Assembly: GCA_031216915.1 (NCBI GenBank)
Contig: CM062292.1
Coordinates: forward strand, 3,468,457-3,532,456
Origin: Pictodentalium vernedei
Taxonomy: Eukaryota > Mollusca > Scaphopoda > Dentaliida > Dentaliidae
Direction of reading: 5' to 3'
DNA: 64,000 nt
Shown: positions 1-11,279 of the stretch, piece after piece
How the letters are laid out: every line of letters begins with the position of its first letter
How positions within the stretch are numbered: the stretch's first letter is position 1
The notes under the pieces: generated by a model
Told to the model about the DNA's origin: nothing
The model's database searches: none
Seen by the model: the letters and a program-made list of their open reading frames with translations, nothing else
Program-made: the position numbers and the translations under genes

Positions 1-974
1 CACTGATCGACGCTTGTATTACTATGGTTGGTTGGAAGAAAAAACTAAATTCTCAGCATCGTCCAAGCGCACCTTATTTAAAAGCACGAATGCATCATTT
101 TCAACCCATCTTCAATCGGTCCTTTGCAGACATCAAACATACCCGCCTTCAAATTCCATGGTTACTAGGACGTAAATAACTTCGCAGCGACAGGGGGAAA
201 TTAACACGCTCAATATAGTTCCAGGTCACTTGGAATATACTTCGTGAAAAAGTGATTTCTGAAGCATTCTGCTTACTTTGTTATGAATATTGCCTTATTT
301 TATGTGTATCGTCCCGATTTTATACACTCGGTTATTTTTTTTACAAGTGGTTCATGTTGTCTTTCTAGTGCGCAATAATTCAGATTTTTTGTCAACAAAA
401 AAGTTCAGACGGCCTGTAAACACGAGAGGGAATTTCGAACCATATTTTGCAGTTATGACATTAACAGCTCAAGTACTTGCTGTCACCTGTTTGCAAATAC
501 GCTCATACATTGTCTCGAACAAATAAAGGGCGTGATCACGTCCTTGCATTCTTACGATTGCCCAAATTGAGTATTTCTGCAAGAACCACATCGTAATCAC
601 ATGACCGGAAAAACATCGTTGAAACATGGCCACATCCGGAACATCAAAAATTTGTGTTGGTGTTATTACATTCAAACGTCAAAACCCACCAAAGTGTGTG
701 TCAAAAAAATGCTTTCTCCGAGTCTGTAGTATGTTATCATTATATTGAGGACAAGGCTTTCGAATTACCGATCATTTTGTGGTTTTACCGGTTCGTTACT
801 TATGCCATTTGCAAATTAATCTTCTTCAAAATCATAAAATTCACTTTTTTTCCTGAAAAAAAATATATGTACCTTTTCTATGCACTTTACTCATTATTTT
901 GATTTATAATTTGCCTTTCCTTACTTCTCTTATCTGTTTCTGAGGCATTGGGAAAAATGTCAAAAAATTTACCA
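1..974. other. No gene recognised; 5' flank of truncated gypsy element
   Basis: I see no gene, RNA gene or clear repeat here. The short ORFs are AT-rich and carry no motif. A 5' LTR and primer-binding site would be expected upstream of the gag fragment that follows, but the LTR-like sequence seen from 8406 does not recur here. The downstream retroelement therefore appears 5'-truncated. Confidence 0.4.
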
Positions 975-982
975 AAGTTAGG

Positions 983-1576
983 TTGGACGACCCCTTAACA
1001 AGCTACTTTAGTCCTAAACAGAATGTTGAGTACGAACGCTACAAATTTAGAAGTTCCAGGCAACTGCATGATGAAAGACTGGATCACTATGCAACGCGCT
1101 TACGTGAACTGGCTAGAACATGTTCATTTTCGGATGTGGATTCTGAGATCAAGTCTCAAATTATTCAAAGTTGTGTATCAACAGCTCTTAGGTGTAAAGC
1201 GTTACGTGAGGAAATGTCTCTCTCGCAACTTCTGGATACTGCCAGAGCGTTTGAAATAAGTGAATTTCAAGCATGTGAAATAGAATGTTCGAAGGAAACC
1301 AGTAAGGTAGTTCCGCCTATTCCGAGGGTTAATAAGGTGAAATTTCGTCAATGTCCTGATTTGCAACGACGAAGTGATTCAACACGAAAGTTTTGTTATA
1401 ATTGTGGTGGGAATTATCCACATCAAAAGTTTTGTCCTGCTAAAGGCAAATCGTGTAGAAATTGTGGAAAACAAAATCATTTTGAATCTGTGTGTAAGTC
1501 AAAGTCAAAAGAAACGAGATATGTCAGCAAAAAAAGCCAAGTCTTGTGTAAAATGGGTTCAGGAGGATTGAAGTGA
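983..1576 (+). pseudogene. Ty3/gypsy gag fragment (capsid C-terminus and nucleocapsid)
   Basis: Gag packages the retroelement RNA into cytoplasmic particles. The 197-codon frame opens at a TTG with no in-frame ATG before the conserved part, so it is the 3' part of a gag gene. Two zinc knuckles are visible near residues 137-171: one of form CX2CX5HX3C (starts CYNCGG) and a canonical CX2CX4HX4C (CRNCGKQNHFESVC). The segment before them is charged and helical like a gypsy capsid C-terminus. The protease frame follows 13 bases after the stop in another frame. The family call rests on the zinc knuckles plus the protease-RT-RNase H-integrase order downstream. Confidence 0.75.
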
Positions 1577-1589
1577 TGATTCCCATTAT

Positions 1590-1997
1590 GTGTTTGCTAA
1601 CAACAAGCGAAGTTACAGTCAGAAATGTCCATGCACTGAGATTAATATTTTTGATTACAATGTCAGTTTTATGATTGATTCTGGTGCTTCCGTCAATTTA
1701 GTGGACGAATTCACGTTTCGCGGTTTGCAAAAACGACCCCAGTTGTCATCAGTACGCACAACCAAGGTTTTTGCCTATGGCTCCGGTTCTCCACTTCCAC
1801 TTTTAGGAATGTTTGAATGTGACATATTAACAAAACAATTAAAAGTACACTCAATATTTCATGTTGTCAGAAGCAAAAGTGGTAACTTACTTGGCTATAA
1901 AACCGCCAGTGATTTGGGTTTAATAACAATTTCGACTATAAACAATCTGCACACACCTAGATCTGATGAATTTGTTGTCAAGTATTCGTCCATTTGA
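1590..1997 (+). pseudogene. Retropepsin (aspartic protease) of gypsy element
   Basis: This is the aspartic protease that processes Gag-Pol. The active-site signature FMIDSGASVNLVD is visible at about residues 27-39, with the second retropepsin landmark GNLLGYKTASDLG further on. The frame differs from gag and from the RT frame, and it overlaps the RT frame by about 30 bases. A complete element would normally need frameshifting or be continuous, so the shifts here may be decay. The catalytic aspartate itself is present. Confidence 0.75.
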
Positions 1998-2840
1998 GGG
2001 TTTAGGTAAATTTAAGGGACAGCCAGTGACTTTACACACAGACACGTCAGTTAAGCCCATTGCCCAACCTCATCGGCGCATACCGTTTCATTTGCGTAAA
2101 AAGGTTGAAATTGAGATAAATAATCTGATTGAGAATTGTATCATTGAAAAAGTGGAAGGCCCCACTCCTTGGGTTTCTCCAATGTTGTCGTACCAAAGGC
2201 AAATTCTGCAGATGTTAGAATCTGTGTTGATACGAGACTACCGAACACTGCCATAAAGCGTGAAAGACATATTTCACCCACAATAGATGACGTCATAATA
2301 GATTAAATGGAGCCCAGGTTTTCTCCAAACTTGATTTATTAAAAGGATATCATCAATTAGTCTTAGCACGAGAATCACGATATTTGACATTTTCAACACA
2401 TTTGGGTTTGTTCAGATATAAACGTCTGAATTTTGGAGTTTCGTCTGCAGCAGAAGTTATTCAGAATATTATTAGGCAGCAAATTCAAAATACACCCAAT
2501 TTAATTAATATCAGTGATGATATACTAGTGTTTGGGAAAGATCAAACATCACATGATGAAGCCCTTGAAGAGGTTTTTAAGTCTCTAAAAGACAGCAATC
2601 TTACTCTCAATAAAAACAAATGTTTATTTAATAAATCCAAATTGGAATTCTTTGGCCATATCTTCTCTGCTGATGGTGTAATGCCCGATCCAAAAGAAGT
2701 AGTGGCCATTCAAAAGGCTGATACTCCAAAGAATGCCAGTGAGGTATAGTCCTTTCCTGGTATGGTAAGCTATTGTTCAAGATTCGTTGAAAATTTTTCA
2801 ACATTAAGTGCACCTTTACGTGAACTTACAAAAAAGATTA
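1966..2840 (+). pseudogene. Reverse transcriptase of gypsy element (frameshifted)
   Basis: RNA-dependent DNA polymerase domain. The N-terminal part (1966 to about 2190) reads in one frame up to the fingers region (PTPWVSPM). The sequence continues in a second frame until a TAA near 2304, then in a third frame through LDLLKGYHQL to the palm. The catalytic motif is ISDDILVFG (aspartates at about 2516-2521), the form common in this gypsy group. The connection region (SRFVENFSTLSAPLREL) lies near 2775-2830 in yet another frame. At least three indels or stops make it non-functional as written. Confidence 0.8.
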
Positions 2841-2869
2841 ACAAATTTGAATGGAACAAAATACACCAG

Positions 2870-3345
2870 AAATCATTCGAAGACATCAGAAACTCTCTTG
2901 TTTCGAATGCAATTTTGACGTATTTCGACCTAACATCATGACGGAAATAACTATAGGTGCTAGTCCTGTAGGGGTAGCTGCTATTTTGGCACAGTGTAAA
3001 TCTCTTGCAGATGAACCCAAAGTAGTTGCTTTCGCAAGTCGTAGCCTTACGACTGCTGAACAAAAATATTCCCAAGTTGAAAAAGAGGCTCTTGAATAGT
3101 ATGGGTTTGTGAACACTTTCATTTATTTTTGTATGGTGGTGATACATTTATCATTTTCACAGAACAGAAAGCCTTGCAGTTGATTTATTCAAATCCTAAG
3201 GCTAAACCGTGTGCTCGAATTGAGCGTTGGGGTTTAAGATTGCAGCAATATAATTTCAAAATTATACAAGACCTGGAAAACATGAGAATCCTGCAGATTA
3301 TATGTCCCGACATCCGACCCAGACCTGTTTAACTGGGGAGTCTAA
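2870..3345 (+). pseudogene. RNase H domain of gypsy element, catalytic Asp replaced
   Basis: Ribonuclease H degrades the RNA strand during reverse transcription. The core reads GASPVGVAAIL, where gypsy RNases H normally have an aspartate before ASPVG; here it is glycine (codon GGT). A later signature, FASRSLTTAEQKYS with QVEKEALE, is intact. After a stop at 3097 the frame shifts to YGGDTFIIFTEQKALQ and again near 3270 to the domain end (ENPADYMSRHP). Two frameshifts plus loss of the first catalytic aspartate indicate a dead copy. Confidence 0.75.
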
Positions 3346-4407
3346 TGTTGAGGCATACGTGCATTTTGTAGCAAATCATGCTGTTCCAAAAGCCATGACC
3401 TTATCAGAAATACAGAAGGCTACCGCAGATGATGCAACATTACAGACATTAATTGGTATTATACAAAATAATTCGTGGAATGAAATTGACCAAATACAGG
3501 GCTCAACGATCAGTGTGTCCGACCTAAAGTCTTTTAAGCATATTTCTAATGAACTGGGTGTTTCGGAGAATGTTATTCTGAGAGGTTCCAAAATAATAGT
3601 TCCTGAAAAACTAAGGTATACAATATTCAATATTTGCCATGAGGCCCATCTTGGTTTAGTGAAAACTAAACAATTGTTGAGGGAGAAAGTGTGGTTTCCC
3701 AATATAGATAAATTAGTCGAAAAATTAATTAAGGACTGTATGATGTGTCAGATTAATTCAGATAAGCCAAGGTCTGAGCCTTGAAAATGACAGAGTTGCG
3801 AAAAGAGGTTTGGTCAAATATTGCAATTGATTTTTATGGACCACTTCCAAATGGACAATACATACTTGTAATTATGGATGAGTATTCACGATTTCCGGAG
3901 ATGGAGTTTGTTAAATCTACATCTGAGAAAACCGTGATACCAAAGTTGGATAACATATTTGCCACATTTAGCATACCCAAAGTTCTGAAAAGTGATAATG
4001 GACCACCATTTAATGGTAGTGATTTTGCTCAGTTTGCAGAAAATTTGGGTTTTATACATCAGAAAATTACTCCTTATTGGCCAAAGGCAAATGGCACTGC
4101 TGAAAGATTTATGAAAACTATTGGCAAACGCGTTAAAATTGCTTATACGGGAGGAAAGTCGTACAAGCAAGAATTGCTATCATTCCTGCGTAATTACAGA
4201 TCCACTCCTCATTCGTCAACAGGGAAAGCTCCAAGTGAGTTAATGTTTGGACGAATAGTTCACATAAAACTTCCTTGTCTCGACTTTTCCAATGATGATA
4301 GAAATGTGAGAATTAAGGATGCTAAGTCAAAAAAGAAAATGAAAATATATGCAGATAAGCGAAATTTCTCTCGAAAATCAAAGTTGGTGATTCAGCAGTT
4401 GTTTTAA
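3302..4407 (+). pseudogene. Integrase, N-terminal zinc domain and DDE core (gypsy), interrupted
   Basis: Integrase inserts the cDNA into chromosomes. The HHCC zinc domain is at about 3640-3760 (HEAHLG, then CMMC). A TGA at 3782-3784 and a frame change precede the catalytic core from 3781. That core has the D of AIDFYGPLP, the D of KSDNGPPF and the E of GTAERF, so the DDE triad is complete. Near 4375 the frame shifts to KVGDSAVVL, the start of the GPY/F region. There the gene is cut at a TTAA (4404-4407) by foreign DNA. The missing C-terminus resumes at 8086, 3.68 kb downstream. Confidence 0.85.
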
Positions 4408-5464
4408 GGTCTAGAGGAACTGGCGAATTTTTCCAAATTGACAAAAACAAATGGTTCCAAAACACGATAATTAAACAATTTTCATACAAGTAATGACAGG
4501 CAATGGTACTGTTTTGATCTCAAGAATATTTGGAGTGCTGAAGTTTCAAACTAAAAAGTGATTTTATTGTTGAAAATCAACTTTTAAATTGCAAATTGCA
4601 CTAACAACAGAACTAAAAATTCACATTTGGAACACTTAAATTACTGAAACCAAAATTAATCTGAACCATGTATCTACAGCACTTTACCGTCAAATAAACT
4701 TTGATGAGTTTTTTGAATTATTTAAAACAGATTTTTAATCTCCAACCTGAAAGATTTTTTTAGTATCAATATTAAGATGTGTAACCTTAAGAATGCATGC
4801 TCAGGATTCACTGGAGCTTCACACTTTTCATCAGTTATGTTTACCATCAACTGAACAATGATTGTCCATCTAGTGTTAGAGACAAAATAATTAGTGTATT
4901 TATCCTTGGCCAGTCAGCTGTATAAGGTATTGCCATTTCATAAGAAGGTTCAACATTGCACAACTCTGTCAGTGTTAGATGTTTGGATTTAGCAATCAAT
5001 GTCAACAAACATTCATGCATATCTGTACCAAATACATCAACCAAGGTGTTATGTACATCTTGCATGTGCCATTTGTCTCTTAAGGTGTCACGTCGTGGTG
5101 TCAATACTGGAAAAGTACTTTGGAATGGACATTAAAAACATGTTTTAATTAATTTTAAAATCACCTCAGAGTTCATTTCTCGGTAAAGTGCTATAGATAT
5201 ATGTTTTGGATTAATTTTGGTTTCATTAATTGAAGAGTTGAGTGTGTGAATTTTCCGTTCTCTTGTCGGTGCGATCAACATTTCAAAAGTTGATTTTCAA
5301 CAATAAAAATATTTTTTAGTTTACAACTTCAGCAAACAAAATATTCTTTAGATCAAAGCAGTATCATTGATTGTCCCCGTTTGTACGAAAATCGTTTAAT
5401 TTAGTTGTTTTAGAACTCTTTTGTTTTTTGACCATTTGGGGAAATTCGCCTGTTCCTATAGACC
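4408..5464. mobile_element. Element X: TTAA-flanked element with about 350-bp terminal inverted repeats
   Basis: The segment begins GGTCTAGAGGAAC and ends GTTCCTATAGACC, and TTAA lies immediately outside both ends (4404-4407, 5465-5468). The left 350 bp (4408 to about 4770) and right 350 bp (about 5105-5464) are imperfect reverse complements, matching through long stretches such as GTTGAAAATCAACTTTT. The middle carries an 85-codon minus-strand ORF (4847-5104) that I do not recognise. TTAA duplication is typical of piggyBac-type elements, but no transposase is visible, so it would be non-autonomous. It sits inside the gypsy integrase gene and shares its right TTAA with element Y. Confidence 0.75.
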
Positions 5465-5468
5465 TTAA

Positions 5469-8081
5469 GGTGATTCTAAACTGATGATTGTAGTTTGAGT
5501 GGACAGGTCGAAAACATGATGTTTTTTTATTACTTTTCAATAGTAATGGTTATTTAATACATGAATGATTGCTTCCTATCTAATAGATTACAAAAATGTG
5601 ATAAAATATTTAAAAAAAAAGAATTTACTCACCAAAAAAATGCTTTTGAAAATCCCTAACTCACGGTCAACTTCCTGCCACAAAAACTTAAAATATGAAT
5701 CTCACATTGAAGAATATGTTTTCTATGTGCACTAGAGAACAACAGTTGAGTCATAACTTTTTAAAAAATAAATTCAATTGTATGTTTATTTAAATTTTTG
5801 ATGGACCACTGCATGCACTGGTCCAGCCATTTTTGCACAGGGAACTATTTACAGTTCAAAAATATGGCGCACCGCACTAATCAGTAATCTAGTTGACCGC
5901 CCCTGGAAATATTAGCCATACAAGTGATATGTCTGTTCTGCCCTCCTCCACAAGTAAAACTGTCTTGACATGAAATGACCCTGTTGAAAGTGTATCGTCA
6001 AATCCCAATAATAGAAAATAAAAGACTGCGTGGCCACACCTCCCACCCCCCCCCCCCCACCACAAAAAAATAAAATTGTTCAAAATTGAAAAAGGGACAT
6101 AACTCTGGCAAAAATTGTCGGATCAAACCCTGATTTGACTTGACCTGCATTTTATGTTGCTGAACCTACACAACAAATTTTATTTGATTCTACCAATTAC
6201 AGCTCAAATTATTGGTTGGAATTCCCTGTGGGAACCCCGGGAAGTAAGCAGCACTTGTTTACTGTGGTAAACCAGTTCCGCTTTACTAGTAAAATAGGAC
6301 CCAGTCACCAATGCTTGGGGTGAAAGTCCTCTACAATGGGCAACATGTAGATCAACGAGTGACTAAACTTGACTTCATCTCCATGTTGTGTCACGATTAG
6401 CCATGGTGCATAAATATGTGACGTTAACACCAACAAACACAAACACATTGGTTGGAAACTAAAAAAAGGAGTTTTCAAAGTTGAAAAAGTGTGACACTGG
6501 AATCACCTACCAGGACTACATGCAGGCTCGAAGGGAAGTTATGGAATTGAATTCCGCCAATAAGTCGTATCGATTGACCAATACTTACAGTGCTCAAAGT
6601 ATAAAATGTTCGTCTAATTATTGAAAAAATCCGATAAGGTGGTTAATGTTTAAAAGTGTTTTTAATGTGTTAAATGCCATCTTTTGGATCATGAATAAAC
6701 TCATGTTGTGTCAGAAACCTACCCTGTATTATTTTTTTTGGGTGTGAGTTGACCCGTGGCGACTTGACCCGGTAGCGAGTTGACCCGTTCCCAAAAATTT
6801 GAAGCTCGATTGTGCCTTGTGTGTGTTGCCATGCTTCACTTTCGTGGAGAATTTGTATGCAACGACTAATAAAATAATTTTCTAGAGAAAAGTTTCATGT
6901 TCACACTTCTGTCATATTTTAATTGTGATTAGGAGGTCTAGTGGGGTGGATAGAAAGAAAAAAAAATATTATTTTTCGCACTTTGAACAAGCACCTTACC
7001 AACGCATGTGGCTTTCCGGTGACAACAACTTCGATCAACAAACTCTTGCAGGCATGAGTCTAATAGCCCACAGATTATTCGAAGTTATCGATGATCTTTG
7101 TGGATTGCAAACAAATTTAATGAAATGCATCGTTTACAATGATTCGCAATGTAAATCACACCAGATCGCAAAATTAGGAGCATTATTTCTGGAACTCACC
7201 GAAACCAGACCGAAACGAGGCCGAATGACAGACCAATAAAGTTAACCATCAATATTACATGACGAACAATAATTTCCCCGATTTGCGATTAAAAGAAGTG
7301 AAAAAGCAACCAGTTTACGAATATTTCAACAACGAAAGAATACAACATGGGTTTCTAATTCCACGATATGTCACCGTTTTGTTAATTAAAGAAAATTGAA
7401 ATTTTTGTTCTCTATTGGTAATTTTGGCGCATGAATACAAACTAATGGCAAGGTCGATCCATGTAAACAAATTAATTGCTTCAGTTGGCGAGGGAAGAAT
7501 ATTTACATAGAACAGACAATCAATGCAATTTGCCTCTATTAGTCTGCCTCCCTTGAGGTATATCGACAATCAGAATTTAAGCAGTGGCATTGTCATGAGA
7601 ATTTACGGGACATGAGGCAAGATCTTTTGTCGCAATGTTGCCCACAACCTTCAGTGTTTTGAATTTCCCACCGTAAACATGGCGGACACTTTTGAGACTG
7701 AAACGACCCAGGTTGACAACGTGCTTAGTCCTATCTTCGATGTGTTTTATTAAAAATTAAGACTCAACTGCTGCAGTACATTACTGATAGCTCACGTTGG
7801 TTGTTCATTGGAAGGTGAGGCGTCTCGCTATTTTTTGAAAACCTGTCCACGCCATTTCCGACTTTTTGACAGTACACATTTTCTAATGTCTCCAAATGAC
7901 TCGTAAATTTGTTAAATGCATATTTTGCGGGTCCCATCACGTGCTATGTGACACGATCATTCCCCCAACCCTGGTATCCAAAGGCAAGGCTGTTTCGTTG
8001 CCAAGTTATTATTCAATGAAATGTTCACATGTTTTCTGTGTTTCTGGCTTCCATGTTGGAAGCCATGACTTTAGAATCACC
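5469..8081. mobile_element. Element Y: 2.6-kb TTAA-flanked non-autonomous element
   Basis: It starts GGTGATTCTAAACTG and ends CTTTAGAATCACC, with TTAA at 5465-5468 and 8082-8085. Terminal complementarity covers about 12 bp; a second matching block (GTGGACAGGT near 5510, its complement near 7850) suggests a longer eroded TIR. The inside is mostly non-coding: a poly-C run near 6046, a SINE-like repeat (6228-6450), a three-fold repeat of GAGTTGACCCG-like units near 6746-6790, and a 104-codon plus-strand ORF (6925-7239) opening with GTG whose product I do not recognise. Removing X, Y and all but one TTAA rejoins the gypsy integrase in frame, which supports both boundaries. Confidence 0.7.
6228..6450 (+). 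repeat. Dispersed SINE-like repeat, copy 1
   Basis: About 220 bp nearly identical to 25998-26217, starting at GTGGGAACCCC and ending in a CAAACA-rich tail. Its last 45 bp (CATGGTGCATAAATATGTG region) resemble the 3' end of the tRNA-headed SINE at 19017, so the two families seem to share a 3' tail while having different 5' heads. Confidence 0.65.
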
Positions 8082-8085
8082 TTAA

Positions 8086-8378
8086 ACAAAAATAAAAGTA
8101 AAACTACTCCAGTTTTTGGACCCACAAGATATACAGTAATTGGTGTGAAAGGATCAATGGATACGGCCAGAAATTAATGCAAAACAATAACTAGAAATTC
8201 GTCATTTTTCAAAGTGATAAGAGCTCATGATAAACCACCTGTAGATATGCGTTATGATGAAAATTTGGATATCGAACATTTTCTAAGTCGACCCATAACA
8301 CAGTCTACTTCTGAAAATGAACCTCGGCACCCGAAACGTAATATTACTGCCCCTAGACGTTTAATTGAGGAAATGTGA
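8086..8378 (+). pseudogene. Integrase C-terminus (GPY/F region and Pol tail) of the first gypsy element
   Basis: The frame encodes KSKTTPVFGPTRYTVIG, then an internal TAA near 8176, then ITRNSSFFKVIRAH and the basic Pol tail PRHPKRNITAPRRLIEEM. This is the classical end of a gypsy integrase. It is the in-frame continuation of the core that stops at 4404, after removal of elements X and Y. A purine-rich tract and a TG-starting LTR candidate follow directly. Confidence 0.75.
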
Positions 8379-8385
8379 GATTGAT

Positions 8386-8550
8386 TTTAAAAGGTCGAGG
8401 GGAGATGTAGTGTTCTCATATACATACATGTATTTATTTTCCCTTTAACTTAGACCTTAATCGCGCTGCAATAATGCATGGTGTTTGTTTATACAAGGAG
8501 TCCGCTATAACACACTTAGCCCGGGACTCATGTTTTGTATTGCATCGGAT
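8386..8550 (+). repeat. Polypurine tract and 5' part of the gypsy 3' LTR
   Basis: A purine-rich stretch (AAAAGGTCGAGGGGAGA, about 8389-8405) directly follows the Pol tail and is the expected plus-strand primer site. The LTR candidate begins with TG at 8406. It is broken by the non-LTR element near 8550. Its remainder probably continues after about 10860, where an AATAAA-type signal occurs near 10920. No second LTR copy is present in the window, so the ends cannot be fixed by comparison. Confidence 0.5.
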
Positions 8551-10804
8551 AAAGAATAATAATAGGAAGGAGCGCAATTGCAGTCTTGCCAGAACAATAA
8601 AGAAAACGGGGGTTTCGAGCTCAAACGTATTTTGGAACTGGGTAAATAAACGGGGGAAAAGTAGTGTGCAGAGTATCAAAGTGGATGGGGAAAGTACAGA
8701 AGATAAAGGCCGTATCGCTTCAGAGTTAGTCAAGCACTGGGAAAAGATAAACGATAGGCGATGGGGCAGTGGGTCCCCACCAAAAAGAAATACACTGGTG
8801 GAGGAGAACCTATCCAATCGTGTATGTAGCGAAATAACGGCAGAAGAAGTGCGGAACGTGGTCTCGAAATTAAAAAATGGTAAAGCGGGAGGGACTGATG
8901 AAATTCCGAACGAATTCCTCAAAAATGGAGGCGAGGCACTTATTGAAGTCCTGACAAACCTTTTCAACCTGGCTCTGCGAAAGCAAGAGGTCCCCAGAGA
9001 GTGGAGGGAAAGTAAGGTGTCGTTCATACACAAAAAGGGGGATAAGGAAGTTCTAGATAACTATAGGGGGATATCAGTTAGTAGTAACATCGGAAAAGTA
9101 TTCTGTAAGGTCATATACGGTAGACTAGAGGAAGTTATTGAAGAGAAAGGTTTTTTTGGAGAAATTCAAAATGGTTTCAGGAAAGGACGAAGAGTCACTG
9201 ATCACCTATTTACACTCACCCAACTGATAGAATCAACAAAGGCTGAAAAGAAAAAGATGTTTCTGGCATTTCTAGATGTGAAAAAAGCGTACGACCGAGT
9301 GTGGAGGGAAGGTATGTGGCGAAAGCTCGAGGGCATCGGACTGGGGGGTGACTTTGTGGGAATCATGAAAGCACTGTATACAGATGTGCAAAGCCAACCC
9401 AGTCTAGGAAGTATCACTACAAAACGAGTCCCTATGGATATAGGCCTCAAGCAGGGGTGTATCTTTTCACCGATTTTGCTTGCATTGTATGTTAAAGATT
9501 TAGGGGACGAACTAATTCAGAGTGCGGAGGGGGTAAATGTTGGAGACGTAAAGATACCAGGCTTATTCTTTGCGGGCGACATGGTGTTAATGTCTAGAAC
9601 TGAACAGGGGCTAGAGAAACTGCTGGAAATTGTTGGTAGATATGGGAACACTTGGCGGCTCGAACTAAATGAAAATAAAAGCAAGGTAATACCCGTTGGA
9701 CGCAAGGTAGATATGACGAAGAGATGGAGAGTGGGGGAGTTCTCAGTCCCCGAAGGGGAAAGCAAACAAATCACTGTAGGAGAAACGGGAGAGTATGAGT
9801 ATCTAGGGGTAAGCATAAATATAACGGGAAGAGGGGTGTACAGAAATTACTCAGCCAAACTGATTCTGAAGGGGAAAAGAATTCTGAACCAACTAAAACT
9901 TTTAGGGAAAAATAGTTTCAACAAGGTCTTTGTGGGGAAAACACTGTGGGAGAGGGTGGGTTTACCAAGTATAACGTATGGCACGGACGTGATTCCATTA
10001 AACCAAACCGTTATTAAGAAGTTGGAAAATACTCAAAATGATGCCGGCAGATGGATAACAGGGTCGAGTAATGCTGCAGCTTTGGAAGCAGTAAGGGGGG
10101 AGCTTGGGTGGATGAAAATCAAGGACAGGGTAGATTTGGGAAAACTGTGTTATTTTAACTACTTGAGAAACCTGCCTGACAACCGGTGGTGCAAATTGAT
10201 GCTCGATACCATTTGGAATTCTAATATAGAAACGGGGTGGTCAAAACATGTGAGGGAACTAATGGACAATTACTCTATAGAGGTCACAAACATAGAAGTA
10301 GGAATGAAAGAAGGCAAAAGGTTTGTCAAAGAGAGAGTCATGGAAGATTGCAATCGAAACTGGCGAGCAGGGGTTAGCGTGAAAAGATCACTGCAGGGGT
10401 TACAATATAAAGAAAAGCCAGCTTTTGAGAAGTACCTAGATGGCACCTTTGGGGGGTCACTGCTGTTCAAACTGAGATCAAGATCACTGGAGCTTCGGGG
10501 AAAAATTGGGAGAGATGGGGAAAAGGGATGCCAAATGTGCCACTCTGGAGTAGTGGAGACCCTGGAACATTTTCTCTTGGAATGCCCACAGTATATACCT
10601 CATAGAATAAAATTTACTGGAAGAATAATGCAGAAGTGGGGTGAAGAAACAAAGGATAGATGGCTGAAGGGGGACACGAGGGAGAGGGTAGGAATGCTTA
10701 TTGAAGAAATTGAAAAAGAGGAAGTGAGGGACACTATTAAGCAGTTTATATCTGAATGCTGGGAGGAGAGGAGGGGAAGAGGGGGTGGGATGCAGGGGGA
10801 ATGA
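8474..10804 (+). CDS. Non-LTR retrotransposon ORF2 C-terminal part (reverse transcriptase), catalytic motif altered
   Basis: A 776-codon open frame, unusually intact for the window. The first 25 or so residues are probably host or LTR sequence. From about residue 50 it reads as the linker before the RT (SSSNVFWNWVNKRGKS), then the RT with palm motif A (FLDVKKAYDRVW, D at residue 268) and GCIFSPILLALYV. The catalytic box reads FAGD at residues 366-369, whereas non-LTR RTs have (F/Y)ADD, so the first catalytic aspartate is glycine. The C-terminus has the usual zinc motif CQMCHSG...ETLEHFLLEC. No endonuclease domain is present, so the copy is 5'-truncated. It lies inside the gypsy 3' LTR. Confidence 0.85.
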   Translation: MHGVCLYKESAITHLARDSCFVLHRIKNNNRKERNCSLARTIKKTGVSSSNVFWNWVNKRGKSSVQSIKVDGESTEDKGRIASELVKHWEKINDRRWGSGSPPKRNTLVEENLSNRVCSEITAEEVRNVVSKLKNGKAGGTDEIPNEFLKNGGEALIEVLTNLFNLALRKQEVPREWRESKVSFIHKKGDKEVLDNYRGISVSSNIGKVFCKVIYGRLEEVIEEKGFFGEIQNGFRKGRRVTDHLFTLTQLIESTKAEKKKMFLAFLDVKKAYDRVWREGMWRKLEGIGLGGDFVGIMKALYTDVQSQPSLGSITTKRVPMDIGLKQGCIFSPILLALYVKDLGDELIQSAEGVNVGDVKIPGLFFAGDMVLMSRTEQGLEKLLEIVGRYGNTWRLELNENKSKVIPVGRKVDMTKRWRVGEFSVPEGESKQITVGETGEYEYLGVSINITGRGVYRNYSAKLILKGKRILNQLKLLGKNSFNKVFVGKTLWERVGLPSITYGTDVIPLNQTVIKKLENTQNDAGRWITGSSNAAALEAVRGELGWMKIKDRVDLGKLCYFNYLRNLPDNRWCKLMLDTIWNSNIETGWSKHVRELMDNYSIEVTNIEVGMKEGKRFVKERVMEDCNRNWRAGVSVKRSLQGLQYKEKPAFEKYLDGTFGGSLLFKLRSRSLELRGKIGRDGEKGCQMCHSGVVETLEHFLLECPQYIPHRIKFTGRIMQKWGEETKDRWLKGDTRERVGMLIEEIEKEEVRDTIKQFISECWEERRGRGGGMQGE

Positions 10805-10859
10805 TGGCCTTCTCTTATGAGGACCGCGACAAATCAGCGGCTGGCCAAAGAGTTATTAT

Positions 10860-11080
10860 TATCGGTGAGCAGGTTTCGGTCACATATTCTAGTCAGTCAG
10901 TCAGTCTGCAACAATGATGAAATAAAGTCATAAATGTGGATGCTATCGTCGTTTACTTAATACTTATATTTGTGAACTATTTTGCCTGGTTATGCCTCAA
11001 CATTATAATCTATATTTTCTCCTTCGTTTACTTCACGATGCTTGGGATACTTACCATTAAGGTTTTGGAAAACGATTTTA
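10860..11080 (+). repeat. Probable continuation of the gypsy 3' LTR
   Basis: Downstream of the short non-LTR 3' UTR (which ends near GAGTTATTATTAT) the sequence is non-coding, holds a repeated AGTCAGTC motif and an AATAAAGT polyadenylation signal near 10920. This fits the distal half of an LTR split by the retroposon. Its boundary is not visible because the foldback element begins at 11082. Confidence 0.35.
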
Positions 11081-11279
11081 CATAGAGAGTAATCACTTGA
11101 CTGGACTGGTTACGTGAAATAATTCTTGAGAGGTGAGGGACGTTGTACAAACACGAGTGCGCACGAGTTTTTTTACGATATAGTCCCTCGCCTCAAATGA
11201 ATTATTTCACGTAACCAGTACAGTCAAGCGATTATCCTGTTTATTACTTTTCTTCAGTAACGATAATTATATTATTTAA

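Noticed and set aside
8434-9816. Minus-strand ORFs of 82-199 codons
   Set aside because: Antisense shadows of the non-LTR ORF at 8474-10804.
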